Assembly: GCF_000227135.1 (NCBI RefSeq)
Contig: NC_018256.1
Span: forward strand, 436,821-500,820
DNA from: Leishmania donovani
Lineage: Eukaryota; Euglenozoa; Kinetoplastea; Trypanosomatida; Trypanosomatidae
Direction of reading: 5' to 3'
DNA: 64,000 nucleotides
Part shown: positions 30,005 through 42,800 of the stretch, in pieces
Numbering within the stretch: position 1 is the stretch's first letter
Layout: each line of letters starts with the position of its first letter
Made by a program: the position numbers and the translations under genes
Notes under the pieces: generated by a model
What the model saw: only the letters and a program-made list of their open reading frames with translations
Database searches by the model: none
What the model was told of the DNA's origin: nothing

Positions 30005-31384
30005 ACCAAACACAAAGGGGTGCACCATATGCACCAGTGCTGGAGAGGGTGAACGCACGATGAGGTACGTGCTTCAGTGGCAAGCAGTGATGGTGGTGCG
30101 CGCCTGCTCGCGCGCGCACTTCGAATGCGTCTTCCAGAAGATGCTTACCTTGAGGATGCTTCTCTCTGTTTTTCTCTTGTACCTTGGCAACTCTCGTTGA
30201 GGGTGATCGGCATGAGCGCTAGCGCGACCCTGCCCGAGGACCGTTATCCTTGCCGTCCTCTCCCCCCCCCTCCCCCCATCAACCCCTCACCACGATTGGT
30301 CGTTTCCCGCCGTTTTCCTCCTGACAGTGATCGTTACGGAAATGCTGTGGCTCGCTTGCACAGGCACAAGCACACTTAAAGGGCACATTTCTGTTGTACT
30401 AATCCTCCGTGTCCTGCGTACAAGAGACTCGACGCACCCTGCCCTCTTACTCCAATGTTCGCGTATACACAGAAAACAAGCTGACCGTCTCTGCTGCTGC
30501 TGCTGATCAGTGAACGAGTTCCCGTCATTCGTCTGTTGCACCATATCGGTAGGATGAGAGGGGAAGACCGCGAAAAAGAAATGAGCAGAACATGAGGAGG
30601 AGCGCCAAGCGTGGCTCATTTCACCCCCACACGCGCACATTTTGGTGAAACCAGAGTCGAGAAGAAAGCGGGGTGTGCAGTAATGGGCTTGCATGCGGCT
30701 TTGGACATACACGCGCGCAGCTCGTCAATCAGCGGTGATGTGTAGGAGGTGGGGGTGGGGAGGCACAATCGAGTCGTGCCTCTTGCGTGATGTGCGTTTG
30801 CCGCTCACGCTCATGACGAGCAGTCCGCCGCCCGTATATTGTGCGGTGCTCTGAGGGAGGACTCCAGCACTCCCCCTTACTCCCTTGCCGAATTCAGCAC
30901 GGGAGGGGTGGGGGAGTACAAAAAAGATACCCAGCCACCACGTGTCTGCTCCATTTGAATCGACACACGCAGTCTCTCACTTCCCAGGCTCTTGACCACA
31001 CCCACCTTCTCTCGCTTGCTGCACCGCTTTCTTCTTGCTCATGCGTTGATACCTTCGCTTGGCCGTCTTGCCCTCGCCTCACTGCTGCCGGGACATTGCG
31101 CGTTGGTGCGGTTGCGTACGCTGGCTTTATGTTGGTCTTGCACGTGCGTGGCACGCACGTACACAAATGGGCGCCATCGTGACGCATCCCATCCTGCCCT
31201 CGTGCTTGTAACCTCTGTCACCATCCACCCCTTCCCAACCCTTGCTACACCAAGGACTTCATCCGTATTAGCCCGTCTTCATCACACTCTCGCCATTTCC
31301 TCGACCTCTACAGACAAGCACATCACCCTTTCCCTTTTCTAACTGTTCTTTGTACTTCCTCTCTGTTCCTCCCCGTGCACAGCA
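30005..31384 (+). other. Intergenic spacer between the two classical tryparedoxins
   Basis: No gene seen. Mixed-composition 3' UTR (about 30005-30850) is followed by a CT-rich leader (about 30950-31382). The two flanking coding regions are clear paralogues, but I saw no obvious copy of one spacer in the other, so the duplication is not recent. Confidence 0.6.
31319..31382 (+). promoter_or_regulatory. Candidate spliced-leader acceptor for TXN1, 2 nt before the ATG
   Basis: A long CT-rich tract ends in GCACAG with the AG at 31381-31382, leaving only CA before the ATG at 31385. An alternative acceptor (CTACAG) at 31313-31314 would give a 70-nt leader. Confidence 0.5.
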
Positions 31385-31822
31385 ATGTCCGGTGTCAGCA
31401 AGCACTTGGGGGATGTGTTGAAGCTGCAGAAGCAGAATGATATGGTGGATATGAGCTCTCTATCCGGCAAGACCGTGTTCTTGTACTTCTCGGCAAGCTG
31501 GTGCCCGCCGTGCCGTGGCTTCACCCCGAAGCTGGTGGAGTTCTACGAGAAGCATCACAATTCAAAGAACTTCGAGATCATACTTGCGTCATGGGACGAG
31601 GAGGAGGAGGACTTCAATGGGTACTACAGCAAGATGCCATGGCTTTCCATCCCGTTCGAGAAGCGCAACGTTGTGGAGGCGCTAACGAAGCAGTACAAGG
31701 TGGAATCGATTCCGACGCTGATTGGATTGAACGCGGACACGGGTGATACCGTGACAACGCGCGCGCGCCACGCCCTGACGCAGGACCCCGAGGGCGAACA
31801 GTTTCCGTGGAGAGACGAGTAA
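31385..31822 (+). CDS. TXN1: Classical tryparedoxin, cytosolic TXN1 type
   Basis: A 145-residue tryparedoxin of exactly the usual length. VFLYFSASW is followed by C40-P-P-C43, RGFTPKLVEFYEKHH, FEIILASWDEEEEDF, MPWLSIPF, the cis-proline loop ESIPTLIGL and QDPEGEQFPWRDE at the C-terminus. It closely resembles the cytosolic tryparedoxin 1 of Leishmania species as I remember it. The protein shuttles electrons from trypanothione to 2-Cys peroxiredoxins and glutathione-peroxidase-like enzymes in peroxide defence, and to ribonucleotide reductase. No signal peptide, membrane helix or insertion is seen. It is the second classical copy in the cluster and shares the ASWCPPCRGFTPKLVEFY core with the gene at 29555, differing mostly in the first 25 residues and around the second helix. 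Confidence 0.95.
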   Translation: MSGVSKHLGDVLKLQKQNDMVDMSSLSGKTVFLYFSASWCPPCRGFTPKLVEFYEKHHNSKNFEIILASWDEEEEDFNGYYSKMPWLSIPFEKRNVVEALTKQYKVESIPTLIGLNADTGDTVTTRARHALTQDPEGEQFPWRDE

Positions 31823-32918
31823 GGCGACTGTGCGGGTGAACCACACAGGCTTGATCTCCCTGCTGCGCTCGTGGGCTGTGCGAGGGCCAGCGCGCGCGGA
31901 AGGGCGACGGTGCTGCTGCTTGCGCCCCCTCCCCTGTCCCAGTCTTACCGGGCAACCGCCACTGTCACGCCCGGCCGTGCCCCCCCCCCCTCCCCTGGCT
32001 GGCACGGCGGCCGCTGTTCCCGTTCACCCGCTTTACAGGTCCGCTGCTACGGCTTGCCACGGTTCTGCCTCCGTATTTATAGCTTCCCTCTCTCATTGCT
32101 CTCTTTAGTCTCTTTCTTTCTCTGACTCCCCTACTTCTCCCCCCCTGTGTGCAACACGCGGCGGTGCCTGCGCACGTATACACATCTGTGCGGGCTCGCT
32201 TTCCAAGATTCAGGCCTCTGTTTTGAAGCGTGTTGTGCCCCAGTGACCAGCGTATTAGAAATGTGTGCCTTCTGGTGCGTCCGTGCGGTGCTGCGGAGCC
32301 GACAGCCTCTTGTGTGTGCGTGAAGGCTGCACTGTGTGCACTGGAGATGCTTATAAAGCTGCGAGACAAGGAACTGTGGCCGACCACGGCCTGCAAGCGG
32401 GCTGGTGCTGACCTGCCAGAGGGGATCTGCGCGCTTCCGCGGCGCGTGGGTGTTGCATGCGCTGCGCCACACCCAACTCCAACCCACTTTTACCCCCTCC
32501 CCTCTCTCTTGTGCGGCTTCGCCTAGGCGGATGTGCACACCCACTGATGCTGATGCAGCGACTCGGCTGGGGGAGGGCGAGGCTGCCGACAGCGAGGGCC
32601 GCCACATCGCGGGTTGCGACCTGGACACCCCTGCCTTTAGCTCGCTTAGCAGGTGAAGGTATGCGGATTCTCTCTTTTTCCAACGTCTCCCTCTCCCCCC
32701 TCTGCCGCTACTCACCTGTTCCTCCGTGCGGCACACACGCCGACACAGCTTCGCCTGGATTGTCTTTTGCCGGCTCTTTCATCGCGGCCCTCTTTCGCTG
32801 TATTGTTTCGTCTCGTGTGCCCCTGTATCGCGCGCGTCTCAGATCGTTGGCGCCCGCAGCGTGCACACGTGCTCCCCCGTTCGCGTACACTGGACAGCAA
32901 GGGGAACGACACATAAAA
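31823..32918 (+). other. Intergenic spacer
   Basis: No gene seen. TXN1 3' UTR with several C runs (around 31980) is followed by mixed DNA and CT-rich tracts before the EF-hand gene. A 154-codon open extension of the downstream frame is judged compositional. Confidence 0.6.
32776..32843 (+). promoter_or_regulatory. Candidate spliced-leader acceptor for the EF-hand-like gene
   Basis: CT-rich DNA ending in GCGTCTCAG with the AG at 32842-32843, giving a 75-nt 5' UTR. Another AG at 32747-32748 is possible. Confidence 0.4.
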
Positions 32919-34031
32919 ATGATCACCGCTACCGCCGATGCTGGGTCGGCCGCCAAAGCCGCGGCAACACCGCCAGCGCGCTTGTTTGACTGCTTGGACG
33001 CGGCCAGCAAGGAGCGAGTGACGATGCTGCTGAGCCACTACCAGGTACTTCTCCCAGTGGAGCAAGCCTCCTTCATGCAGGAGCTCGAGCGGTACAACCA
33101 GGAGCAACAGACGACCGCGCTGGCGCGGAACAAGGCTGGTGAGGTGTGGATACGCTACACCAACCCGCGTCTGCAGGCAGTGCAGGCACGTGATCCTGCG
33201 TATGTCCAGCGGTTGATTTCCCACACAGCTGCTTCTCGTGGGTCAAAGGGCGATGAGGCATCCGAGGAGGCGACTGCACCGTGCTCGCTGGAGGATCTTG
33301 TCCATACTCGCGGCATGTTCGGCGAGCCGGAAGGCGTTCCGATCCGCGTGGGTAAGATGTCGCTGTATGAGAAACTGCATCAGAACATGAGAAACCGGCG
33401 GAGCACCGCGGGTGGGAGCTTGACAAACACCACCACCTCAAGCATCCCTACCGCCGCCGATCCGGGTCATGGTGCTGCACGCGTCTCCGTTCCGTTTGGG
33501 CCTTTCGCTGAGGCAGAGGCGAAACCGGCTGAGGACAAGCGTGAGGTGGGCGATAACGCCTCTCCGAAGACATCGGCGCAGTCCGAGAGCGGCGAGCGCG
33601 CAGTGGCACTTGCGTGCGCTGACACTTTCCCGTCTCACACATCGTCGGTCAGGCCGTCTGCTCCATACCGCAACAACGCGTACCAGGCCGTGCGTCTTGC
33701 AATGAACTCGCCTGGTTACACTGCGACGACGCAGCCGACCTCGGTGGCGGAGCTACAAACGCCGCTCGACGGCGTGAAACCCGTGTTGAACACCACTGCC
33801 TTCCCGATCACGGAAGAGGAGCTTCGCGATTGGTTCGATGAGCTGGATGTACATGGGCGTGGCGTCTTGAGCGTCGAGGAGTTCCAGCGCTACATGCAAT
33901 CCTTGGAGCGTGACCTCGGTGTCCCGACAGAGTACGCGACGCTGGAGCTCGACGGAGCGCCGCTAGCGAAGGATGGCTGGCTCAACTTCGAGGCCTTTTC
34001 CTACCTCGTGCTCCGCTTTGCGCGTGCCTGA
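32919..34031 (+). CDS. EF-hand-like protein of unknown role
   Basis: A 370-residue protein starting MITATADAG. An N-terminal helical part (about 25-110) contains SHYQVLLPVEQASFMQELERYNQEQQ. The middle (about 110-285) is Ser/Thr/Ala/Pro-rich and probably disordered. The C-terminal ~75 residues look like an EF-hand pair. The first loop, residues 310-321 (DVHGRGVLSVEE), has Asp at position 1, Gly at 6, Leu at 8 and Glu at 12, but His and Arg at positions 3 and 5, so calcium binding may be weak or lost. The second (around GAPLAKDGWLNFEAF) is more degenerate. The start at 32919 is the first ATG after the candidate acceptor. It lies between TXN1 and the giant tryparedoxin-like gene, but nothing in the sequence ties it to redox function. 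Confidence 0.75.
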   Translation: MITATADAGSAAKAAATPPARLFDCLDAASKERVTMLLSHYQVLLPVEQASFMQELERYNQEQQTTALARNKAGEVWIRYTNPRLQAVQARDPAYVQRLISHTAASRGSKGDEASEEATAPCSLEDLVHTRGMFGEPEGVPIRVGKMSLYEKLHQNMRNRRSTAGGSLTNTTTSSIPTAADPGHGAARVSVPFGPFAEAEAKPAEDKREVGDNASPKTSAQSESGERAVALACADTFPSHTSSVRPSAPYRNNAYQAVRLAMNSPGYTATTQPTSVAELQTPLDGVKPVLNTTAFPITEEELRDWFDELDVHGRGVLSVEEFQRYMQSLERDLGVPTEYATLELDGAPLAKDGWLNFEAFSYLVLRFARA

Positions 34032-36896
34032 GGAGAGAGAAAAACGAGACCGACGGCGAGGAAGAAACTTCGGGCATCTTTCCTTTTTGTGTGCGTGCGT
34101 GCGTGTGTGTGTGTGGCGTCTCTTGTCTCCTCTCTCTCTCTCCCCCTTCTCTCGCAGCCAGGCTGCTTTCGCTTTCTCTGGCCTTGCACCCACAACACCC
34201 CTCTTCGTGCTTCTAGTGTATCTGTGCGGGACCGCAGAGCCGTAGCACATACGCAGGCGCACGCGGGCATCATCGCCTCCTTTGCCTTCTCCTTCATCGC
34301 TTCTCTCAGATGTGTTGTTTTGTGTGCTCCCATTTCCTTTGATTACCCTGTTCGTATATTGTCTCCCCCTCCCCACTGCTCACCATGTAATTTTTTTTTT
34401 TGCTGTCGGGAGAGGGGCTTCCGTTGCCCACCTCGTTGAAGCAGCGGACAACGTATAAAGGCAGGTGGAGAGAGAAAATGGGTTTGGACGTTGTGTGTGT
34501 GCGTGCGTTGGAGGGACAGCGACGGCGTTTTAGATGACATGAAAGGATAGAGCCATCGAAAGAAGTTGCCTGCGTCTTCTCTTCATCGCACGGCGTCGAT
34601 GCTACTATCGTTTTAGCTGATCCGCTGCATCTCTCTCTCTTGACATGCACGTGTGCGTTTCTGTGCTTGTGCACGTCAGTGTATATCATCATCCTGTTAG
34701 AATTGTGTGCCGCGCGGCGTGTCAAAAGTTTTTTTTTTTCGGTTATCTGTGGTGGGAGCGTATTTTCGTGCCATTCACTTTTCGCTTTTCGTGCGGTGCT
34801 CTCTCCCCAGTCCTCTTTTCTTTCGTTCAGTGCATCTCTTCTCACGTGTTATGTCTCTCCCTCTCTCTTCCACGGCAGGTCACCTCCTTCCACACGTGCA
34901 TATTACACCCACGCGCACCCATGTACATCATTGAAAACCTGTCAGCTTCGTGGCCCCATACCTGGAAGAAAAAAAAAACAAACTAGCTCGAACAAAACAC
35001 GCATCATCGTCAGCAGCAGAGGTTGTCTGCCGAGGCATGAGCGAGTGGTCTCTGGTACCGACAAGGGCAGAGGGAGAGGCAGAAACAAGAAACAGAGAAG
35101 GTAAGCTGCTTCTTGGTGGCTGTGCCACTCTCTCATCACGTGCCGCCGCATGTGAGTATATCTGCGGTTTGCGTTTGCAGGAAGGATGATGAGAGGTACG
35201 GAACGAAAAGAGAAAGGTCCCTCGGTGAAGATGAGCACCACGGGCGCCGACGCGTCATACATGCAACTGCTACTGCGGCCACTCACGGGTTGCGTGTAAG
35301 CCCTCGTCGTTTGCACTCACGCATTCCTTGACGCTGCTGCTGCTGCCACGACTTCCCCATTTCTGTTCTTCTTTCTCCGTAAACCCACCACTTCTGTGTT
35401 CGCCTTCACACAAGCACCATGCATCTCATGCCACGCAGTGGATTGTCGATTTTTTTCCTTTTCGTTATTTTCCCTTTCTTGCACTTCACTACCTTCCTTT
35501 CGAAGGAATCAACGCCTCTGCCCACTTCCGCCCCATTCTCGCGCGCGATACACATACACAGACACACGAGTACACGCGAGTACAACCCATCGTCTTTGCC
35601 GCTATTGCTGGCATATGCTTCATCCATTTTTTTGTTTTCTTGGCGTTTGAGTGTGCATGTGCGCCAAGGCTCAGTGGTATAAGCCGCACTCACATACTTT
35701 TCCGCTGCGCTCCTCCACTTGCTCCGCCCCCGCCCCCTTTCCTCTCTCGCTCAACCGCGGGGGGGGCATCGCTCTCTCTCCCTATCCGAGAGGTGGCGGT
35801 GAGCGGCTGCGACGCACCCGTCTCCTCCTCTCGTTCTCTCTCCGCACTACGTCCCTACTCTGCCATCTTCGACGCGTTTTTCTAGTTTTTTTTTCTTTGG
35901 TTGCCCCCCTCCACCTCTTTTCCCTCTCTCCCTCTCTTTTCCCTTTTCGCCCTGCGCGCCTGTTTCCACGCACCCCTCAAGCTCTCCGCCCTTCTGTCCC
36001 TCTGCGTTGTAAAGCAAAAAAAAAACATCGACTAGATGTTTATACACAAACTTGCGAGCAGAAGCTGCACATACTTATCGCGCGACGATCTGGGACCGAC
36101 TCCCTCTCCCCCACCTCCGACTGAAGCACGTGCATTCACAACGCGCTCTTCTTTATTCGACTTCAGCACCCTTCGTTGAATCTCTTCGGTGCGGCCGGTA
36201 GAGCTACTTCGTGTTGAGCCACTCGTTCCTCTTTTTCGCTCCCTCCCTCTGCGCCGGCGAGTGTGACAGTGCCTGTGTGCCTTGGCGTGGCCCTGCGCGC
36301 CGGCGTTTCCGTTGGGCATCGTGCCTTCGCGTCTTCGGTTGCTGTTTTCACTTCCTTTTTGTACACATAACTCCTTGCTAGTGTTCTCCCCAGCCTCTTC
36401 CCCTCGCCTTCGCGCACCACGGAACACGTCAGCCCTCTGCCTCACTGCCTGACTCGGGCGCTTTTCTTTTTCTCGAGGGCGGCACGATTGCGGCGACGGC
36501 GAGTAGCGCGCTCTCTGAGAGACCTTCCATCTTGGCACTCCGCCCGGACTGTAGCCGTCGCCTACCGCTCCGCGCACTTTGTGCCGGTTGGCTGCATTCG
36601 AAAGGGAGCGGGACGCACGAGCCACGGACGCTTTTGCGGCCCAACGCGTCTTCTTCGTCGAGGCCCTCCCCGCCCCGCGTCGTCTCAGCTGCTTTGCTTT
36701 CTAGTGCGCCAAGAGAGGAGGACTCGAGGCACAGCGCGGCCGGTGGAAGGCGAGCGGCAGGCAGTCGTGCGAACGGGAGGCAGCACGTCGGAGCCGTTCT
36801 CTGATATCCCCTGCACACCCGCCAACGGTAGATTTTACACGTATACACTGCGGGTGCCTCCACTAAACACTCCCAAACGGAATACGCTTCTTCAAG
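34032..36896 (+). other. 2.9-kb intergenic region
   Basis: No supportable gene. Alternating TG-rich (about 34086-34115), CT-rich and mixed stretches with T runs (34391-34401, 34729-34739, 35886-35894). Part of it must be 3' UTR of the EF-hand gene and part the leader of the giant gene. One candidate acceptor is a CT-rich tract ending in TTTCTAG with the AG at 36703-36704. Confidence 0.6.
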
Positions 36897-39800
36897 ATGG
36901 ACTACGTGCTGGGCGTGCTGTACGTCACGAAGCGGTATGAGCCGCTCGACACGTCGAGAGTGCACCCCGGTGGCTCGGTGCCGCACCGAACACAGTCATC
37001 GCTTTTGCACCCCACTGCGTTTTCGATGAACTCGCTGGCCGGCGTGCCGGTGATGCCGGACATCGTTGGTGCCGGCAGTGAGAACGACAATGATCACACC
37101 GCCGCTGCAGCGGAGTATCTTCTCACCCCTAAGGCAGGTAGCACCAATGTCTCATGGGCAGTGCCTGTATCGGTTACTGCGAAGGCCACACCGCTCGTCA
37201 AGGAGGCGAAGGCCGTTGAGGCTACGTCCCCGCTGCGGCGTGGCGGAAATGCTGAGACAGAGCCGTCCTCGTCGCCTTTTCCGCCACGCACGCCTACACT
37301 AAGTGTCGACCGCGCCCCTGTGATGACACTACCGCTGCACTTGCCAGGCTCCCGCCGTCGCTCGTCGTCCCTGGCAGCCAGTGGCATGCTGCCCTTGCCT
37401 ACGGCTGCCGCTGCGGCTGCGGCTGACCACACGCTTTCTTTTCCTCGTGAGGGCTCTGTGCTGAGCCCGTTAGTCCTGGGCGTGCCTACACCGGTTATCA
37501 CCAGTGACGCGGCCCACAGCGCGACCGGTGGAGGCGGTGGTCCAACAGCTTCTGGGGGACGCCCCGCTATTCGGCCGCAACGACTAGAGTACAGCGTGCC
37601 CACCAAGGTGATTGCGGGCAAGTACGTGCTGCTGTACCTCCCGCCGCCTCAACGGGCAGGCGAGACGTCCGCTGCGGGGTTGTGGGGCAGCGTTGGCGCT
37701 GGCAGTGCTCCGGCGTTCACTAGCTCCGGCGGCGCAGCTAGTGGTGGCGGTGGTGCCGGTGCCAGTGGCGCGCGTGCGCACCAGACATCGACACTGCTGC
37801 AAAGTCCTCAGATGGATCCTTCAAAGCAGCGCATAGGCTCCAGCACGTCGTCCTCTTCGTCCTTCATGACCGGTGTAAGCCCTCATACAATGTCCGCCGG
37901 CGGCGTGCGGCCAAACTTCTCCGCGCCAATGAGCAAGTCCGTCGACCCTTCAGTATCCACGTCGACGGCGACGGTTGGCGGACACCACCTCAGTAATCAC
38001 CACGCCTCACACAGTGGTGCTGGCGGCGGCCCTGGCGCGGCGGCCCGGCAGGCCATCGTACGCGCTGCTGCTGCCGCTGCGAGCACGCAGCAGAAGCTTC
38101 TCCTCTTCTACTGTCTCCTCCTGCATGGTTTAGCGCACCAGAAGCTGATGCAGGAGAAGACCAGCGCGCCGTTGCTGGAGGGTCGCGATGACATGGACCC
38201 GGCAACCGCAGGGCCGGTTCCCGTCGCCGTTTTGGAGCTGCAGTACACGACAGAAGGACCAGTGCGCAGCAACCCGGGTGGGGTATCGAGCACTTCCACC
38301 CTTGGTGGTAGCATTGGCGCTTCTGCAGGGGCGGACGGACACGGCGGTGTAGCGTTGATCTCTCCCGGGGGCACCGCAGGCGGTGGTGTCGGAGTGGGCA
38401 GCGCAGCTTCTCCGCCGCCCAGCGGCTCACGCACTCAAGTGTATAGCCCTTTGCCAGTGTCCTTGTCCCCCCACAGCGGCCCTGACGGCGTACGCGGAGT
38501 CTCGATGCAACCTGGCGCCTCCTTCAGCGGTGGTGGCCACTTGTCAACCACCGCCTCCGGCTCGGCTTCTCCGCGCGCATCTTCCGCCATTCCTTTGTTC
38601 CACAACGTCGGCGACCCTTTTGCGGCGCGGTCTGAGACTTGCGCAGAAGAGGGCAGCGCTACGGCTGCGGCAGTCTTGCGCGAGTTGTTGAGGGGCAGCC
38701 TCAGCAATGCGGACGTGGTGGCCACGCAGCGGCTCAGCTCAGTCCTGCGCCACCTCCTCGATGGCCAGCCGGACGTATGGCTCAGCCCAGACAACATTGT
38801 CTTCGACAGCGAGATAACGCAGAGCCCGTACTATGGCGGGTGGTACTCGGTGGAGAGCAACGACGGCTATCGGCGAGTCATGCAGATGTGCAACATACAG
38901 TCCTGGCCGGCCGTAGTGCTCGTCGACCCGGCTGGCAACGTCGTGACTGTGGAGGCGCTGCATTACATGGAGGAGGAGCTAGCACGCTACATCGATGAGG
39001 TGGACGCCAGCGTCGCAAGAGCGTCTGCACTACGTGCTGCGGCTCCCACCACTTCCCCCATCGCGGCGGCCGCATCACTAGCCACCGGCGCAGGGAGCAC
39101 ATCGAAGTCTGCAACAGCGAAGGCTTTGGTGAGCGCGTCGTCTCCTTCGCCGCAGGCCAGCGAGGTCTCGCAGCAAGCGTCCGCTGTCCCGCCACTCCCT
39201 CAATACAGGGCTGACATCATTGAACTAGACGTGACAGAGAAGTCGCGGTCGTCACCGCAGCCGCGCGCGCCACTCGTGGCGGAGTCGCCAGCATTATCGC
39301 TGTTGCAGGGCGTCGCCACGGCGGCGGGCCGCTCCAACACGAATCCTCTGACCTCACACGTCGAGGTTGCGGCCGACGACGGCGACGCGTCCACTAGTGA
39401 CTCCGCGCACACGCCAAAGAGGCGCAGCACAAGCTTATTGGGCTCCACTGGCCGCCTTGAAAGCTCTGCCTCTGTACATGACCCACAGATCCCCACCGCC
39501 GAGCCCACCCCGATAAAGGCGGCTCCTATTACCGCGCACTACGTGGTGGACAGCAGTGGGCACTCGGCAACCTCGACAGCGACACCAGCGACGGCATCGA
39601 TATCGGCAGTGACCGTATCTCCTCTGCTCCCCAACGCGAGCATGAGCAATAACGAGCTCGCTGCCGGCGTTCAGCAGGGTATGATGAGCCCCGGTCGGTT
39701 GGAGGCGAAGGACGAGCAGGGCGACGAACAAGGTGTGCTCATCGCCGAGCAGCCGTTCGACACTGCAATGCCGTCGCTCACTCGCTTCGCCACGGATGAC

Positions 39801-42800
39801 GACAGTGACAACACGTGGCAGAAGAATGCAGACAAGGTGTGTAAGAAATCGATCAGCCTCACGACCCAGCCTTTGTGCCACCTCTCGATGCCAGCGCTGT
39901 ATCGGAGTGCGACCACTACAGCGTCCTCGGCGACCTTCTCCCCCAACAACGTATGCATGACGAAGGGCCACGCATCTTTCCCCAGCTGGGACCCAAAGGC
40001 CTACGGAGGCGACGTCGCCGGCGTGCTTGCAGTGAGTGACTTGGACTCGGAAATGGACATTCCCAATCAACTGGGCAAGACGGAGGTTAGCGGCACCCGG
40101 GCGTCCAAAGATTCCTCGTCATCTGCCAGAGAAGAGGGGGGGAGGAACAAGGCGCCAACTATTCAAGTCCCGTTAGCATCTGCGCTACCGCTTGCAGATG
40201 CCGTGGCGTCTAGCGCAGTGGCGCACGTGAAGACCGCGGATGGCTTCATCGCAGCCGCGCCAGGGGCTCCGTCAATTTCACCGTCCTCCTCGCCAGCGCC
40301 GCTGCCGATGTTTTCCTCACGGTTTCCATGGAATCGCGTGCTGGCGGATCCGCTGACGGTGCACGCACCACTGTCCTTTGTGACAGCTAGCGTAGTCACA
40401 GCCACCACCGCCGCCTCTGCAGACGCACCGAAGAAGGACGAGAATGCACCCAAGGGGGACAAGACCGGCTCGTCGCCGCCGTTGCCCTCCTTGCGTCCGT
40501 TCAGCCGTCGTGCGAGCGCAATAACATCACGCGGTGAGAGGCGACGTGGCGACGCGAAGGATGGTAGAGAGGACTCGAGCGATTTCGACCGAACCACAGG
40601 ATCGCCCTCGGCTGGGGCAGCAGACGCTCGATGCTCGACCACGCCATCTAGAACGCCCGCTGCGACGGCGGTGGTGACGTCGTCCGCGGTGCCCCGGCAC
40701 GCCGGACTCAGCAGCGCATCGAACAGCATCTCCGAGTCGCCGGCAGCTATCGCCCTTTCGCACGACAACCTCTCTCCGCGGAGTGGTGGGATGCGCGGAG
40801 CGGCGGCAGCGCCGCTGATGTGGTCGGGGCGCCGCTTGCCGATGCACCCGCTGCACCGCCTTGCCTTCTGCACAGTGACGGGGCGCGAGGTGCGGGAGCG
40901 GGCGCGTCAGGCAGCCAACGACACCGCCCTGTCGTCTTCAGAGCTTGGAAAGACAAATGGGCAGTCCATCGCTGCGCCCGTGATGCAGGAGGCTGTGCAC
41001 CAGTCCATGGCGGACGCCCCGAACGAAAGCCCCGTGCTTCCGTCCCTTTCAGTGGCGGACAGCGTCGACGACGCCAGCGCGCGTCGCCTGCCCGTGCAGC
41101 GTGGTTTATCCTGCCAGCCCCGGTCGCCGCTGCCTTCCACCCCGGCGCCACCGCAACCGTCACTGTCGGACGCTGCGACGCAGCGGATCATGGAACGGCT
41201 GCTTGAGAACTGGCAGCGCGAGGTTGCAGTGAAGCTCCATCAGTGCACGCATCTCTTGATCCTCTTCGGCGCTGGCTGGCATCCAGGAATGCCGAAGTTT
41301 GTGCGCGCGGTGCGCCGTCTATGCAGCGCCATCAACCCACCCCCATCTGCATCGGCGGGCGCACCGGCCTCCAGGAAAGGGTCCCACGACGACGGCGGTG
41401 ATGCTGGGGGCTTGCGCGGAGGTCTGAGCGGCCTGAAGGTGCGGGGCTCCAACAGCCAGCTGAGCGCTGAGGACGATGATGTCGCACCGTTCGCTTCTTT
41501 GAAGGGCTTCGGCAACTCCTTGATGGACTGGGCCGGCGGCGGCCTGGTCGGCTTTGCCGGTGGCTGTGGGGACGCTAGCAGTCGCCATGACATGCGCAGC
41601 TTCTGCAGCTTTGCTCACGCCGACGCTGACGGCGGCAACGCATCCGAGGAAGGGGAGCGCATGGCAAGTGCGTCTCCTTCCGTTGAGGCGGCTGCCGTGG
41701 CCGACAAATGTGCCGCATCGGACGCGGCACCGCGCCGCTGCGTGCAGGTCATCTACGTCAGCGCCGATGAGTCGCTGCAAGGCGTGTGCTCCGCCATGAC
41801 TGAGATGCCGGCGGACTGGCTCTGCGTCTCCCCCTACGTGGCACAAAGCACACTGGAGCGTCAGCTACAGAAACACGCGAGTGAGATGGCGCGCTGTATC
41901 TTTCACGTCAAGTCCTTCCCGCGCATGGTGGTCGTCGAGTTGCCCTCTGCACAGCAACAGCAGCAACCTACGAACGCAGGGCGCACGGCGGCCGTGCGTA
42001 CCGGGGTCATCCGCGCTGAAGACGGAGACGAGGTCGAGGACGAACTCGGCGACCCCGCTGGCACACTCAAGGCACTGTGCGACACCACCGTCATGTCGCA
42101 GCAGCTGCTTGGGCAGCGGCTCGACGGACTTTGGAAGGTGGTGCAGCTGCACGGCGAGACGCACCTCTGCGATGATCCAGAGGGCAAGGAGTTTCCCTGG
42201 ACTAGCGAGTCGGCTGATGTGCTGCGCATGAAGCACGAGAATGTGTCGGCTTTTTCGCGCCTGGGGCAGCAGATGTTCTCATCCTTTACCAGTGACTTTC
42301 GGCAGCCGCAGCAAGATCTTCCGCACACCGCTCTATCTTCGCGTCCTTCGCCGCCGTTGAAGGGCAGCAGCCCAGACGTATTCGAAGATGCGATGCTTCT
42401 GCGTTCTCCCACAGAGCTGTTGAGCGTGTCGGGTACATCGACCAAGAAGGCGGCTGCCGTCGAAAAGGATGGCTGGGCTGCCACCGCTGATGCCGTGTCG
42501 CTGCACCAGCCAGTGGAGCGCCTCTTCCCACCCATCAAACCGTTCCTCGTGGCAGACGGCGAGCTCCCGTCCCTGCTGGAGAGGGGTGGCTACTTTGTCG
42601 TCCTCGGCGCGTTCGGCTCCGTCGACTCGCAGCTGCACCAGCAGTGCGTCAACGCGCTTGATGAGGTGCGACGGTGGTTTTACGCAGAGGTAGAGGCGCG
42701 CAAACAGCGTGCGTGGTCAGAGCCGACGCAGTTGCAGGTGATGGCGCCGCACGGCACGTACGCAACGTCTTTCACTGTTGGCGGGGACCGGGTGACCTTG

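Noticed and set aside
32457..32918. 154-codon extension of the EF-hand-like gene
   Set aside because: CT-rich leader with several acceptors; 32919 gives a sensible start.
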